Below are positions 7,060 through 15,654 of a stretch of 33,575 nucleotides of DNA, piece by piece. A program made the translations under genes and the position numbers. A model generated the notes under the pieces. The model did no database searches. It was not told the origin of the DNA and saw only the letters and a list, made by a program, of their open reading frames with translations. This DNA comes from a virus. The stretch's first letter is position 1; every line of letters starts with the position of its first letter. The stretch is taken from the IMG/VR virus record IMGVR_UViG_3300025697_000084, positions 1-33,575 of that record. One strand, 5' to 3'.

Positions 7060-7443
7060 TTACGCTCCTAAGAAAATTGTTACATTCGCCGTTACACCAG
7101 TACCTACAGCAATTTTTAAATCCGTAAATGCCCCTCTTTTGAGAAAGACCCCATTCTTTGTCCCGCTTACTGTTGGGGCGACAACTACGTTGTCTGTAAG
7201 ATCTCCGTCAAATCTTGCCGAAATAACTGCGTCGGTGAGGATGTAGGCGTATTGTGCTGTTGCGGCTGGCAAGGTCACGGTATAGACTGTCACCCCTGTT
7301 AATTGAATATCGTCCCTACGGTAATTCGTAAGAGTCGCATCGATAGACACCTGATAGTTCAACAACTGTTTTTCCGGGTTGTTCGATGCGGTTGCATCTT
7401 CATAAAGCATGATCTTGTTTATAAGACTCATTTCAGCAGACAT
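7060..7443 (-). CDS. Small virion-like beta-rich protein
   Basis: This 127-residue protein is rich in Thr, Val and Ala with alternating beta patterns (TGVTVYTVTLPAATAQYAYI) and ends NVTIFLGA. The composition and ending resemble small phage head-decoration or fibre proteins. The protein at 32286-33083 ends in a similar beta strand (LTVRVFARA). It sits between the large terminase and the portal gene, with a strong SD (AAAGGAG). No exact family is recognised. A virion role is inferred from composition and place. Confidence 0.6.
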   Translation of the reverse strand: MSAEMSLINKIMLYEDATASNNPEKQLLNYQVSIDATLTNYRRDDIQLTGVTVYTVTLPAATAQYAYILTDAVISARFDGDLTDNVVVAPTVSGTKNGVFLKRGAFTDLKIAVGTGVTANVTIFLGA

Positions 7444-7478
7444 AATTACTCCTTTATCAATGGTTTTGCTTGGCCATC

Positions 7479-7508
7479 ATTATATATCATGTTTCATAGA
7501 AAATTTAA
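7479..7508 (-). promoter_or_regulatory. Possible promoter before the small virion-like gene and portal
   Basis: A perfect TATAAT (minus strand, 7484-7479) lies in the 61-nt gap after the large terminase. A weak -35 (TTAAAT, 7508-7503) is 18 nt upstream. A late phage promoter here would separate structural expression from packaging. The -10 box is good; the -35 is poor. Confidence 0.35.
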
Positions 7509-9427
7509 GCAATTGTAAATTTTACAATTTTTCTGGTGATTGCTCCTTCTTTAGGCTTATATTCCCCGTCTTTTTTGACAAATTCATCGGAATTATCAAT
7601 AAAATCTGTTCGGCCTATTTGGAATGCAATCTCAGAAATTGATGGCATCGTTGGTATCGAGTGCTCATCTCTTGGGATCGGCAAGGTTTTTACCATTGGC
7701 CTCGATACCGACCCCCTATCAAAATAAGTATATTTTGGGATTACAATCCCGAATATCCCGACGGTTAAATACCTGAGTGCATCGCAAAAGTGATCGTCTT
7801 TCTTTCGGATCCTGTCAGTCGGTTGGTCAAGCTCTGAATCGATCTTATAGCGGTATCCGACTATTTCAGACCCAAGATTGTCACATGAATTATGGATGCA
7901 CATGACGCTGTCATTAACTGTCCCCGGAACCCTCAGTTGCCTTCTCACGATCCCGACACCCCACTCAACATCTTTTGAGATTGTTGAGTACGGTCTTGTG
8001 TCTTTGTCACAAACCATAAAGTATTTCTTTAACTCTTTGATTCCGCCCGGACTAGCGATATCAGGGAAAACCCTATGGATGTCATGCCTCCCCCATCTCT
8101 CGTGGAGAGCCAGGGCGATTTCGGCATCAGAATGCTGTGTGATTTCCATCTCTTCTAAGATGTACGTTCTGTCCTGGCCGTCCACAAAACCAAGAAGGGC
8201 CGCTGCCATATTGTACCCAAAATCAAGTCCGATGAATCCACGGCAAGCATATTCATGAAAGATGTCTATCATGCTCTCAAGAGTCAGAGGCTCTGTATCA
8301 ACAGGCCAATCTTCCCCCGTGAGGATCTTGTACATTTCTTCATACGAACAAAAATGCTTTGTCGCGTCAAACATGCCATACACTAAACCACTGGTTGAGG
8401 GTTTTCTGTTAAGTCGTTGAGATTTAAAGAACTCCACAGGATCTCTGAAAAAGTTCATACGGACATCATCGATATTCTGTAGGAATGGATTGTCCTTTAC
8501 CTGGTCCTTCAGTCTTCCGAGGCAAAACGAAAAAAGGCCACATTCGTAACAGTTTTGATGCGATTTATATTTGGAGAATTTTGTTCGAGCTTCAGTTGAG
8601 AGTTTCTCAAAATCCTCTTCCTGTACCGCCACTAATTCATCTTCATCAACGTACAGTTCTTCGCAGCCCAACTCCCCGGACCTGATGTCATCACAGAATT
8701 GTGTGATCTCCAACTGCCCCCATTTATGGATTTTAACCGGAAAGTTTGGGTTCCTCTGCTTCTGGTTGATAATGTCTTGGACGTTTCCGAAAGCGAACTT
8801 TCTCGAAGAAATAGCTATGTTAAGGGGTGACTGCCCTTCTTGTGGAGAGAGCATACCCTTGGATTCAGTCCAGACTCTTCGATCCGTGAGATCGGCTTCA
8901 TCTTGGATAACGCTTCCGTGGAAGGAGTTCACAGCCTTAATTGTTCCAGTACCGATTTTAAGCCTTTTGTGGAACTTACTTATTGTCTCGCCCATGGTGA
9001 CTTTTTGAGCCACATCTTTGAGATAATCCCGGTAAAGGAAGTTCTGGACGTATCCATAGGTGACCTTAGATTGGTCATAAATGGAGGCCATATGAAAATA
9101 ATCCCTTATCTTATCAAAAGTAAGGGCGAGTGTCTCTATAACCCCGGCTGTTAAGCTTTTTTGGCCAGATCGACACGCGATACCCAGGAAATTGTAATCC
9201 TCCAACGTGGGCTTCTCCTTGAGGTTCATCATCGAACTGAAAATATCCCAAGCAAAATCTAACGGAGATGAATTCCCTGGCTCAATCGGTTTAGCGGCTA
9301 GATAAACATCATAATAATATCGTAAATAAGTATCCAATTCTTCTTTGGATTTAGGGATTACGTCCCTAAATTGAAAAATAGGATCTGAAAGATCTGGCCC
9401 TGTGTTTTCTTTCTTTTTTCTTGGCAT
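7505..9427 (-). CDS. terL: Terminase large subunit
   Basis: This 640-residue packaging motor has an N-terminal ATPase and a C-terminal RNase H-like nuclease. The Walker A-like loop is CRSGQKS (85-91), a variant with Gln before the Lys. Walker B is VIQDEAD (173-179). A cysteine cluster (CYECGLFSFC, 293-302) matches a zinc-like insert seen in several large terminases. Nuclease acidic residues include D402 in GLDFGYN and the C-terminal DDHFCDALRY (544-552). It drives ATP-dependent DNA translocation into proheads and cuts the concatemer. The upstream gene is the small-subunit candidate, ending 1 nt away. The SD is weak, so coupling is likely. Confidence 0.92.
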   Translation of the reverse strand: MPRKKKENTGPDLSDPIFQFRDVIPKSKEELDTYLRYYYDVYLAAKPIEPGNSSPLDFAWDIFSSMMNLKEKPTLEDYNFLGIACRSGQKSLTAGVIETLALTFDKIRDYFHMASIYDQSKVTYGYVQNFLYRDYLKDVAQKVTMGETISKFHKRLKIGTGTIKAVNSFHGSVIQDEADLTDRRVWTESKGMLSPQEGQSPLNIAISSRKFAFGNVQDIINQKQRNPNFPVKIHKWGQLEITQFCDDIRSGELGCEELYVDEDELVAVQEEDFEKLSTEARTKFSKYKSHQNCYECGLFSFCLGRLKDQVKDNPFLQNIDDVRMNFFRDPVEFFKSQRLNRKPSTSGLVYGMFDATKHFCSYEEMYKILTGEDWPVDTEPLTLESMIDIFHEYACRGFIGLDFGYNMAAALLGFVDGQDRTYILEEMEITQHSDAEIALALHERWGRHDIHRVFPDIASPGGIKELKKYFMVCDKDTRPYSTISKDVEWGVGIVRRQLRVPGTVNDSVMCIHNSCDNLGSEIVGYRYKIDSELDQPTDRIRKKDDHFCDALRYLTVGIFGIVIPKYTYFDRGSVSRPMVKTLPIPRDEHSIPTMPSISEIAFQIGRTDFIDNSDEFVKKDGEYKPKEGAITRKIVKFTIA

Positions 9428-9428
9428 C

Positions 9429-10235
9429 TTATTTCTCTATTTCAAAGAGATCCCCTTTTTTTGAAAAGCCCTCAAGTTGGGGTTCGTCTTTTTTCTTTAA
9501 TTCAATGGCAGCCTTCTCTTCTTTCTTCTGAGATTCAGCTGTCATCGATTTAGGGGCCGTGTTCATGCCGAGCATAGCTACGTGGCGTGAATCGGCTGCT
9601 TCTTTAAGGAGCCCGACCATCTTTTGCCGGACATCTGAATCGTTTATCGCTGTTTGAGTATTCTGAATATTTATCCCGACAAAGGTTTGATTCCCTTGCC
9701 CCGCGCCGCCCTGCGCGTCTTCAGGCAGTTCTGGCCCAACCATTATCTCATCCATGAGCTTGGAGAACTCTTTGAAGTGGAATATATCGTTATTAAGCCA
9801 GTACGCTTCTTTAAGGCTCTCTTTGTCCGCGAAGAAGGCGTCTGGATCGGTTTCAAATTTTTCATAGGTTCTACGGACTTTTTCGTAGTCCATACGATTC
9901 ATCATGGCATATTTCGCCAGGAACTTCTGTTTACTCATGAGGATACTTTCCTCAGTTTGCGTCTTAAACTGTCTGAGCACCCTGTCTCTTTTGTCGCCCC
10001 AATTATAATGTTTTGCTGTCGCATAAAGAGTTTTAAAAGACACGTTCACATTCTTGGCACGATAGTGCTCGACGAGTTGCTCGAAATTGAATCCGTTCAT
10101 CCAAGACTCGAACATAGTCTCCGACAGGAATTCATCAAGAGGAGAATCACAATCTTTGAATTCTCCTTCCATAAGCTTTTCCATCTCTTTGTTGTAGACG
10201 GAAGTGCTTTTCTTTACTGGAATGTCATCACTCAT
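9429..10235 (-). CDS. Terminase small subunit (candidate)
   Basis: This 268-residue protein lies immediately before the large terminase in the same direction. Residues about 45-85 hold a helix-turn-helix-like stretch (GFNFEQLVEHYRAKNVNVSF ... TAKHYNWGDKR), the type of N-terminal DNA-binding domain used by small terminases to recognise packaging sites. A helical middle (SKQKFLAKYAMMNRMDYEKV) would suit ring formation. A Gly/Gln linker and a charged C-terminal tail with repeated KK and EE follow. Small terminases diverge fast, so the call rests on HTH plus position. The gene overlaps the end of the upstream unknown gene by 8 nt. Confidence 0.65.
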   Translation of the reverse strand: MSDDIPVKKSTSVYNKEMEKLMEGEFKDCDSPLDEFLSETMFESWMNGFNFEQLVEHYRAKNVNVSFKTLYATAKHYNWGDKRDRVLRQFKTQTEESILMSKQKFLAKYAMMNRMDYEKVRRTYEKFETDPDAFFADKESLKEAYWLNNDIFHFKEFSKLMDEIMVGPELPEDAQGGAGQGNQTFVGINIQNTQTAINDSDVRQKMVGLLKEAADSRHVAMLGMNTAPKSMTAESQKKEEKAAIELKKKDEPQLEGFSKKGDLFEIEK

Positions 10236-10608
10236 CTCTCATCACCTTGGTTTCAATGCTTTGCCTCTTAATAAGAATCTCGACATTATACATGTCAAAG
10301 TTAAGATTTGCAAAATCTATCATTTTTCCCATGATTTTTGCCTTAAAAAACCAAAATCCAAGCCTAGAAATGAATATTTTGATGATTAATTTTTTTTCTG
10401 CTTGAATGAAATCAATGTCGACATTCCTAATGTGTTTGTCTAAGTTTATGATGTAAAGTATTGATTTCTTGAGATAATTAGGTGTTAAGACACCGTATTG
10501 GCTCAACCAATCAGACGCAGGGTCTATTTTAGTGGGCCCCATCTCTTCGATGTCAGCGTCCAAATCATCGAGAAGTTTATTGACCTCCATTGCCCTCTTA
10601 GCGTCCAT
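10228..10608 (-). CDS. Unknown phage protein between resolvase and terminase genes
   Basis: I place the start at ATG 10608, which has a perfect SD (AAAAGGAGAGAGT) and overlaps the resolvase gene by 11 nt. A longer frame exists upstream but lies inside the resolvase gene. The product has 126 residues. It has an acidic helix at the N-terminus (KLLDDLDADIEEMG), then SDWLSQYGVLTPNYLKKSIL, and a hydrophobic, positively charged second half (AEKKLIIKIFISRLGFWFFK). The hydrophobic patch is short for a membrane segment. No family is recognised. Its position suggests a packaging or DNA-processing helper. Confidence 0.55.
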   Translation of the reverse strand: MDAKRAMEVNKLLDDLDADIEEMGPTKIDPASDWLSQYGVLTPNYLKKSILYIINLDKHIRNVDIDFIQAEKKLIIKIFISRLGFWFFKAKIMGKMIDFANLNFDMYNVEILIKRQSIETKVMRDE

Positions 10609-11059
10609 ACTCTCTCCTTTTTGCGTAATCCAATAGGCATAGCGCATCGGCCATACCATCATTTTCTTTTCTGCAGCCTTTGGGGATGAGATTAATATCA
10701 GGGAACAACCTCTTGGCAACCATTATGGCGGCCTCCTTGTCTTTGCAAGTCCCCATCAGGACATCTTTCTTCCACGTTTGTGGCAGTATCAAATGGTAGG
10801 GCCATTTTAACGCCTGACACATGCCTATGAGCTGCCCATACCCTTGACCAAAGGTGAACATCGAACAAACCCCCTGGCCAGGTCTAGCCCCAACCTTCTC
10901 GATGTATACAGTCGGTTTGAGACTTTGGAAAAAATCGGCAATAGGTGTTACGTCAATATCCTTGCCCACCAGAGAGAGAGGACTTGCCCCAACTCTTCCT
11001 TCGCGAAGGTACGCCCAGCCACCTTTTTTCCCAGGATCTACTGTCAGAATCACTTCCAT
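10598..11059 (-). CDS. RuvC-like Holliday junction resolvase
   Basis: This 153-residue RNase H-fold nuclease has the RuvC acidic tetrad. The first Asp is in the opening strand (LTVDPGKKGGWA, D8), a Glu is in VYIEKVGARPGQG (about 54), and the last acidic pair is in ENDGMADALCLLDYA near the end. The GFTFGQ-like MFTFGQGYGQLIGM segment is also typical of RuvC. Such enzymes cut four-way DNA junctions symmetrically. Phages use them to debranch replication and recombination intermediates before packaging, which matches its place between SbcC and the terminase genes. The start has TTTAGGAGG upstream. Confidence 0.85.
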   Translation of the reverse strand: MEVILTVDPGKKGGWAYLREGRVGASPLSLVGKDIDVTPIADFFQSLKPTVYIEKVGARPGQGVCSMFTFGQGYGQLIGMCQALKWPYHLILPQTWKKDVLMGTCKDKEAAIMVAKRLFPDINLIPKGCRKENDGMADALCLLDYAKRREYGR

Positions 11060-11070
11060 TCTACATCCTC

Positions 11071-11289
11071 CTAAAATTTAGCACCCTTAAAGATGTTCTT
11101 AAAAAAATTCAGCACCGTTGGCTTCTCCGGCTTCGGTGGTGTGGGCACCTGATCTTCCGGTGGAATATAAACGGTCTTTCGCTCCTCTTTAATCTGGCGC
11201 TCACATTTCATCATCGTCTGATAATGCTGTTTCTCGTTCGGCAGGCAAACCCTGCACATGTCCATTTTTGGGTCGTAGCAAATCATCAT
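11071..11289 (-). CDS. Small Cys-containing protein overlapping the SbcC gene
   Basis: This 72-residue protein begins MMICYDPKMDMCRVCLPNEK, with a CxxC pair and a later Cys (MMKCERQ) that could bind zinc. A Pro-rich middle (PPEDQVPTPPKPEKP) follows, and it ends in an amphipathic helix (LNFFKNIFKGAKF). Its start overlaps the SbcC stop codon (ATGATGA), so translation is probably coupled. The Pro-rich stretch plus terminal helix looks like a flexible peptide that docks on a partner, perhaps the SbcC-SbcD complex or the resolvase encoded next. That is inference only. Confidence 0.5.
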   Translation of the reverse strand: MMICYDPKMDMCRVCLPNEKQHYQTMMKCERQIKEERKTVYIPPEDQVPTPPKPEKPTVLNFFKNIFKGAKF

Positions 11290-13139
11290 TCCCCCTGTAG
11301 CGTACTTACCCCGTTTTTTTTCTCCGCCATAAAGACACCATCAAATAAATTCTGAAATTCAGTCTGATGGTCGATAACGTACACGAAATCTTTCCCCGCA
11401 CTCAAATTCTTGAGGAATGACATTATCTGAGCCTTCCCGTTGTGATCAAGACCCGTGAAGCATTCATCCAGAAATGAGAATGAAACTGATGTCGATCTGG
11501 AGGATATTACCTTGGAAATAGCAAAATTAGTAGCTAAAATAAGTCTCGCTTTTTCCCCACCTGATAATAGATTAATATTTCTCGAAATCCCACTAACCTT
11601 TAGTTGGGTGTCTATCTTTTGCTTAATTTGCCCGCTTCCCGTGACACTCTGAACATCAAACCTCAACGTAACAGCATCTTCAAAAAGCTGGCGCATATAT
11701 TCGTCGATGTAGAGATTCAATTCATTTACCATTTGCGCGAACACGAAAGCCTTTATCCCCTCTCTGCTGAAGGCTTTTATAAGAATCTCGTAGGCTCCTA
11801 AGTATTTTTGAATCTCCTGTAACTTATTCTTTTTCCCCGTTACCTCTTCATCCATTGTTTTAATCTCTGCGGAGGCTGTCTCAATAAGCTCCAAATAATC
11901 GTTCTTCTTTGTGCTGATAGCTTCAATGCTGGCGTGGACTTCGTGCATCTGTTTCTCAAGGTCTAGCTTTTGGTTCTCATATAATCTTTTTGATTCTTCT
12001 ACCCTTTTTTGGGCGACAGCAATTTTTACATTTAAATCAGATATGTCTTTTTGCTTTTGCTTCTCTTTATCCATTTTCTTCTTTAACGACTCAATGGTGA
12101 TGTCCATCCCCTCAATTTTTTGGGACGATTTTGATTGCTGCTCATCCAAAGAAGCCAAATCAGTGCAAAATTTTGTCTTATCTATATCGCCACCACAAGT
12201 CGGACATTTCGATTCCTGCAACAACGTCCACACTCTGTTCCGCTCTTTGGCGGTCACCTCAAGGTCCTTTTGGTCCAATTGTTTTTCTGTAACAGATGCG
12301 TAGTATTCTTTTTCGGCGTTTTCGTTCAATTCAGTTGTTAAAATCTCAAGCATAGCACTATAATCATCAATAGCTTTTATGAGTTTGAGATCCTCGGCAA
12401 ACGATTTTTCGGCAGCGGAGACTTTCCTCTTGAGTTCCTTTAGTTTCTCCTCACCTGAGTCGAGTTCTGCTTTTTTAAGCTGTTCATGCTGGGAGGATAA
12501 CAGCCTGTATCTCTCAATCAGCTCTTCCCTATCCTTTTTCCTGATAACAAGGTTTTGCAGCTCCACATCGATTTCGACAGATTTCCCCACAAAAGACTTC
12601 ACATCAGCTTTCGCTTCATTAAAGCAAACATCGAAAACTCCACAATTACTCAACTCAGTGAATACCTCTTTCTTGTCTTCGTCGTTTGAAAATAAAAACT
12701 GCTCACCAAGCCCAGAATTTTGTGCGAAATAAACTGATTGATAAAATGAAGTAAGACTCATGCCCATACGATCAATGATCTTTTGTTGTGTCTCCCTGGA
12801 GTCCTTGCCGTTGATCTTCTGGTCGTTTTCGTAAAATTCCAAACTATTGGGGCCGCGACTTCTTATGATTCTGCAAACGACATCCCCCTTACTGAATTCC
12901 AGATCCACGGTGCACGATGATTCTCCCCATTTTATGACATCATCTACTTTTACCTTTCTCGGCAATTCACCGTATATGGCAAAGCACACGGCATCAATAA
13001 GCGCACTCTTACCCGCGCCATTGGCGGAGTTCATGTCGTGATTCCAACCCTTGACAAGGTACAACCCTTTTAAAAAGGATTGGTTCAGGGTGGCGTAAGA
13101 TAGGAAGTTTTTTAATTTTATTGATTTTAAAGAAATCAT
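11286..13139 (-). CDS. SbcC/Rad50-family ATPase (T4 gp46-like)
   Basis: This 617-residue SMC-like protein has Walker A at 40-45 (NGAGKS). Two long coiled-coil arms flank a zinc-hook CPTCGG near residue 315. The ABC signature LSGGEKARL is at 525, Walker B SFLDECFTGLD at about 555, and the switch histidine is in VIDHQ. With SbcD/Mre11 (13502-14539) it forms an ATP-gated nuclease that processes double-strand ends for recombination-dependent replication. The coiled coil is much shorter than in cellular SbcC, as is usual in phages. The start at 13139 has AAGGGG 5 nt upstream and overlaps the end of a 10-codon leader frame. Confidence 0.92.
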   Translation of the reverse strand: MISLKSIKLKNFLSYATLNQSFLKGLYLVKGWNHDMNSANGAGKSALIDAVCFAIYGELPRKVKVDDVIKWGESSCTVDLEFSKGDVVCRIIRSRGPNSLEFYENDQKINGKDSRETQQKIIDRMGMSLTSFYQSVYFAQNSGLGEQFLFSNDEDKKEVFTELSNCGVFDVCFNEAKADVKSFVGKSVEIDVELQNLVIRKKDREELIERYRLLSSQHEQLKKAELDSGEEKLKELKRKVSAAEKSFAEDLKLIKAIDDYSAMLEILTTELNENAEKEYYASVTEKQLDQKDLEVTAKERNRVWTLLQESKCPTCGGDIDKTKFCTDLASLDEQQSKSSQKIEGMDITIESLKKKMDKEKQKQKDISDLNVKIAVAQKRVEESKRLYENQKLDLEKQMHEVHASIEAISTKKNDYLELIETASAEIKTMDEEVTGKKNKLQEIQKYLGAYEILIKAFSREGIKAFVFAQMVNELNLYIDEYMRQLFEDAVTLRFDVQSVTGSGQIKQKIDTQLKVSGISRNINLLSGGEKARLILATNFAISKVISSRSTSVSFSFLDECFTGLDHNGKAQIMSFLKNLSAGKDFVYVIDHQTEFQNLFDGVFMAEKKNGVSTLQGE

Positions 13140-13171
13140 TAGAACCCCTTTTTATTTTCTAGCTTCATCAT
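13139..13171 (-). CDS. Ten-codon leader frame before SbcC
   Basis: A strong SD (GGAGG, 13180-13176) inside the last codons of the FmdB-like gene precedes ATGATG at 13171/13168. The frame encodes MMKLENKKGF and stops in TAATG, overlapping the SbcC start. There is no other gene for this SD to serve. It may couple or tune SbcC translation. Peptide function is not implied. Confidence 0.3.
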   Translation of the reverse strand: MMKLENKKGF

Positions 13172-13515
13172 TTTTCCTCCCAAACAGTTTTCTTCTTTCC
13201 TGTTTCGGGATCAAGAAACGATGAGTTCTTCTTGATAGAGTCAATTCCATATTTACTCACCATCTCACCGAGTTCATATTTCTTTTGATAGTCCCTCGAT
13301 CTTTTTTTCATGATGTTGTTGATGTTCCGTAGAACACTCTTCCCCCTAAACTTGTCTATGACAACCTTTACGGTAGGTTCCGAGGTCTGCGGGGCGAGTT
13401 TGACTGCTTCTTTCCCGCAATATTTGCAATCAATCGAGTCGACGCCAACCTGACCCTTTTTCTGGAATATCTTTGCACAATCGGCGTCAGAGCATTCATA
13501 TCTATAAAGAGGCAT
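13168..13515 (-). CDS. FmdB-like zinc-ribbon protein
   Basis: This 115-residue protein opens with MPLYRYEC followed by a second Cys, then CKYCGKE near residue 30, the zinc-ribbon layout of the FmdB/CxxC small regulatory family. In cellular FmdB the ribbon is followed by a short Ser tail. Here it is followed by about 75 residues of basic, helical sequence (SVLRNINNIMKKRSRDYQKK). The gene overlaps the SbcD gene by 14 nt and precedes SbcC, so it is made with the end-processing nuclease and may be an accessory or regulator of it. The specific function is unknown. Confidence 0.65.
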   Translation of the reverse strand: MPLYRYECSDADCAKIFQKKGQVGVDSIDCKYCGKEAVKLAPQTSEPTVKVVIDKFRGKSVLRNINNIMKKRSRDYQKKYELGEMVSKYGIDSIKKNSSFLDPETGKKKTVWEEK

Positions 13516-14539
13516 GTTTTTTTATAAACCTTTCTTTCCCAAGACTTCTCGCAAGCTCAACATGAGGGTGGTCTTTGAAATTCAACTCCAGGTAGTCATC
13601 AAGCATCTTAACAAACGACTGATGTTCATCGATTTTCACATCGATCCCTGAGTCGGTATATTTATACTGTACCACAGCATCAGAGAATTTGGTTGCATCT
13701 ATTTTTGACATAAATATCTGACAATCGCTTTCAGTCCCTGTGATCACATATTTAACATGATCGCCTTCTTTGGCCTCGTTATCAGGAAGCTTCAGCGACT
13801 TCGCGTCCACCTCAATAGAGAGGTGTCTGGGCAAACCAATGGTGGCCGTATCAATCCAGTTCGCTTTTCCATCTTTGATTTCAAGGACCATCTTTGGTGT
13901 GTTGGCCTCCCCGAACGACTGTGAATACGGGGTTCCAACGTAAACGATGTTCTCAAGACTTTGCTTGAGATGGATATGCCCGGAATAGACGGTCCCGAAT
14001 TTATCCCTTACCTTCGCTGGCTCACATTCGCCCTTCTCCGTAAGCCCACCCGCTGAATTATAAATAGCACCTTGAAAAGGTTGGTGGCAGAAGAGGGTAG
14101 CATTTTTATTCGTTTGAGCAGCGTTGATTTTCTCAACAAATTCATTACTATCTCGATAATACGGAGCAAGGCAAATATCTCCATTGTCTATCACGGTCAC
14201 TTCGTCTATAATGTTTAACCCTTCATTTTTGAAATCCTCAAGAAATGAAAATGCATGGTCTGTGCAGTCAAGATTCACATAGTCATGATTGCCCATAATT
14301 ATGTAGACAATGACCTCGTGTTTTAAGAGATCCGAAACGAATTTATAGAACAGATTTTGCGCTTCTGCCCTTAATATAGATTTTGTCTCGTAAATATCCC
14401 CTAAAAGGATCACGGTCTTTCTGTTCATCCCTGAATGTCTCCCAGTGACATGGCTAACAGTCCAATCAAACAATTTTTTAGCCACGGAGAGGTTATCGGT
14501 CTTAAGATGCGTGTCTCCTATGATATGGTAATCCATCAT
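13502..14539 (-). CDS. SbcD/Mre11-family nuclease (T4 gp47-like)
   Basis: This 345-residue metallophosphoesterase nuclease has the metal-binding motifs in order: GDTHLK (8-13), GDIYETKS (about 47), GNHDYVNL (about 84), a lone His in LFCHQPF, and GHIHLKQ near 190. After the catalytic domain comes a beta-rich cap and a C-terminal helical part that would dock on the SbcC coiled-coil base. It cuts DNA ends and hairpins with SbcC. The start overlaps the stop of the recombinase gene by 4 nt (ATGA), placing the strand-exchange and end-resection proteins under coupled translation. Confidence 0.92.
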   Translation of the reverse strand: MMDYHIIGDTHLKTDNLSVAKKLFDWTVSHVTGRHSGMNRKTVILLGDIYETKSILRAEAQNLFYKFVSDLLKHEVIVYIIMGNHDYVNLDCTDHAFSFLEDFKNEGLNIIDEVTVIDNGDICLAPYYRDSNEFVEKINAAQTNKNATLFCHQPFQGAIYNSAGGLTEKGECEPAKVRDKFGTVYSGHIHLKQSLENIVYVGTPYSQSFGEANTPKMVLEIKDGKANWIDTATIGLPRHLSIEVDAKSLKLPDNEAKEGDHVKYVITGTESDCQIFMSKIDATKFSDAVVQYKYTDSGIDVKIDEHQSFVKMLDDYLELNFKDHPHVELARSLGKERFIKKHASL

Positions 14540-15645
14540 TCATCCTCCAATATCAACTTACAGAGCTGCTCCTGTAATTCCGTGCTCTCTCTGACAGTTT
14601 TCCAGTAATCCCTTTCACCCACACCAATCTTGTCCTTCCCAAAGAAGTAGGTCTTCCCTTGGAGATTCACGACACCAAGACCAAGTGCGAGTTTAGCAAT
14701 TTCTTCATACGTATCCACAATCCCTTTTTCGTAAATAAATTTAAAGATAGCGACTCTATTAGGGACGCCCACACGACATTTTCCGAGAACCTTCATTTTG
14801 ATAAAGTGACCAATTTGAATAAAATTCCCATCCGGTCCCTTCTTTTCATTATGGAAAATTTTATTAGACTTCCCCTGCATCTGTTCAAACAAGAGGATCG
14901 CGTCAATCGAGTGGAGGAAGGATTTCCCGCCTGAAAAGCTAAACTTTTGTCCCAATCTCTTCTGAATTTCATCCATCACATCACGGACCTGGGAGATGAA
15001 AAACCAACTGATATCCCTTTCACGGGCTGAGTGGAGGATATCCCGCAATGCTCCAGGCAGATAACCGGACAATGCTCCGATCAAAGCCTTCTCAGTGTTA
15101 TCCCTGTTCTCTTCTTTGGGTGGGATTAAGGCTTGTACACTATCGAGGACACATGCTCCTATTTTAAGGCCATCATCATGCATCCCAACAAGCTCTTTAC
15201 TGAAAAAATCAAATACATCACGCCCATAAGACACCTTCTTAACAATAAGGCGTTTTTCTCTATCAAATTCTGTGAATCCACGCTCATCTGACATGAATAT
15301 ATTCACCCAATGTCGCGTAAATGATTCTTCAGCGTCGAACCATACAATCACTTTGTCGGGATATTTTTTAAGATACTCCGCACACTGTGATACAACAAAC
15401 ATTGATTTACCTGAGCTTTCAGGACCGAACATCATATAAAAACGTCCTGGCACCATCCCGCCTTGAAGAGCCCAGTTAACTGTGGGAGATATCGTAGGCA
15501 CCCTTTCAAAAGAAGGTGACATTTCAGTGGATTTTGGATCAACAATATCACTACATTTAAAGAGTCTTTTCAGCAGGTCCGGGTCTACTTGCCCCGTTAC
15601 TGGTTGTGCTTCTATGGGTTGCTTTTCTTTTGATTTAGTTACCAT
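14536..15645 (-). CDS. UvsX/RecA-family recombinase
   Basis: This 369-residue RecA-fold ATPase has Walker A GPESSGKS at 74-81 and Walker B-like ACVLDSVQAL near 165. A loop L2-like region reads SQVRDVMDEIQKRLGQKFSF followed by SGGKSFLHSIDAILLFE. It would coat single-stranded DNA and perform homologous pairing and strand exchange, priming late replication as UvsX does in T4. A polar N-terminal segment of about 25 residues precedes the oligomerisation region. Neighbours (SSB, SbcCD) are its usual partners. The start at 15645 has AGAGGTGATCC just upstream, a very good SD. Confidence 0.9.
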   Translation of the reverse strand: MVTKSKEKQPIEAQPVTGQVDPDLLKRLFKCSDIVDPKSTEMSPSFERVPTISPTVNWALQGGMVPGRFYMMFGPESSGKSMFVVSQCAEYLKKYPDKVIVWFDAEESFTRHWVNIFMSDERGFTEFDREKRLIVKKVSYGRDVFDFFSKELVGMHDDGLKIGACVLDSVQALIPPKEENRDNTEKALIGALSGYLPGALRDILHSARERDISWFFISQVRDVMDEIQKRLGQKFSFSGGKSFLHSIDAILLFEQMQGKSNKIFHNEKKGPDGNFIQIGHFIKMKVLGKCRVGVPNRVAIFKFIYEKGIVDTYEEIAKLALGLGVVNLQGKTYFFGKDKIGVGERDYWKTVRESTELQEQLCKLILEDE

Positions 15646-15654
15646 GGATCACCT

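Noticed and set aside
7444-7504. 14-codon frame (MIYNDGQAKPLIKE) between terminase and the next gene
   Set aside because: Its only SD-like sequence is weak, and the region is better explained as a promoter with TATAAT.
7505-9427. Intein in the large terminase or polymerase
   Set aside because: Both proteins are of normal length with motifs in order and no splicing-block sequence. The Cys cluster in the terminase is a known zinc-like insert.
10608-10719. Upstream extension of the unknown gene at 10228-10608
   Set aside because: It would lie inside the resolvase gene. The ATG at 10608 has an ideal SD and gives normal overlap.
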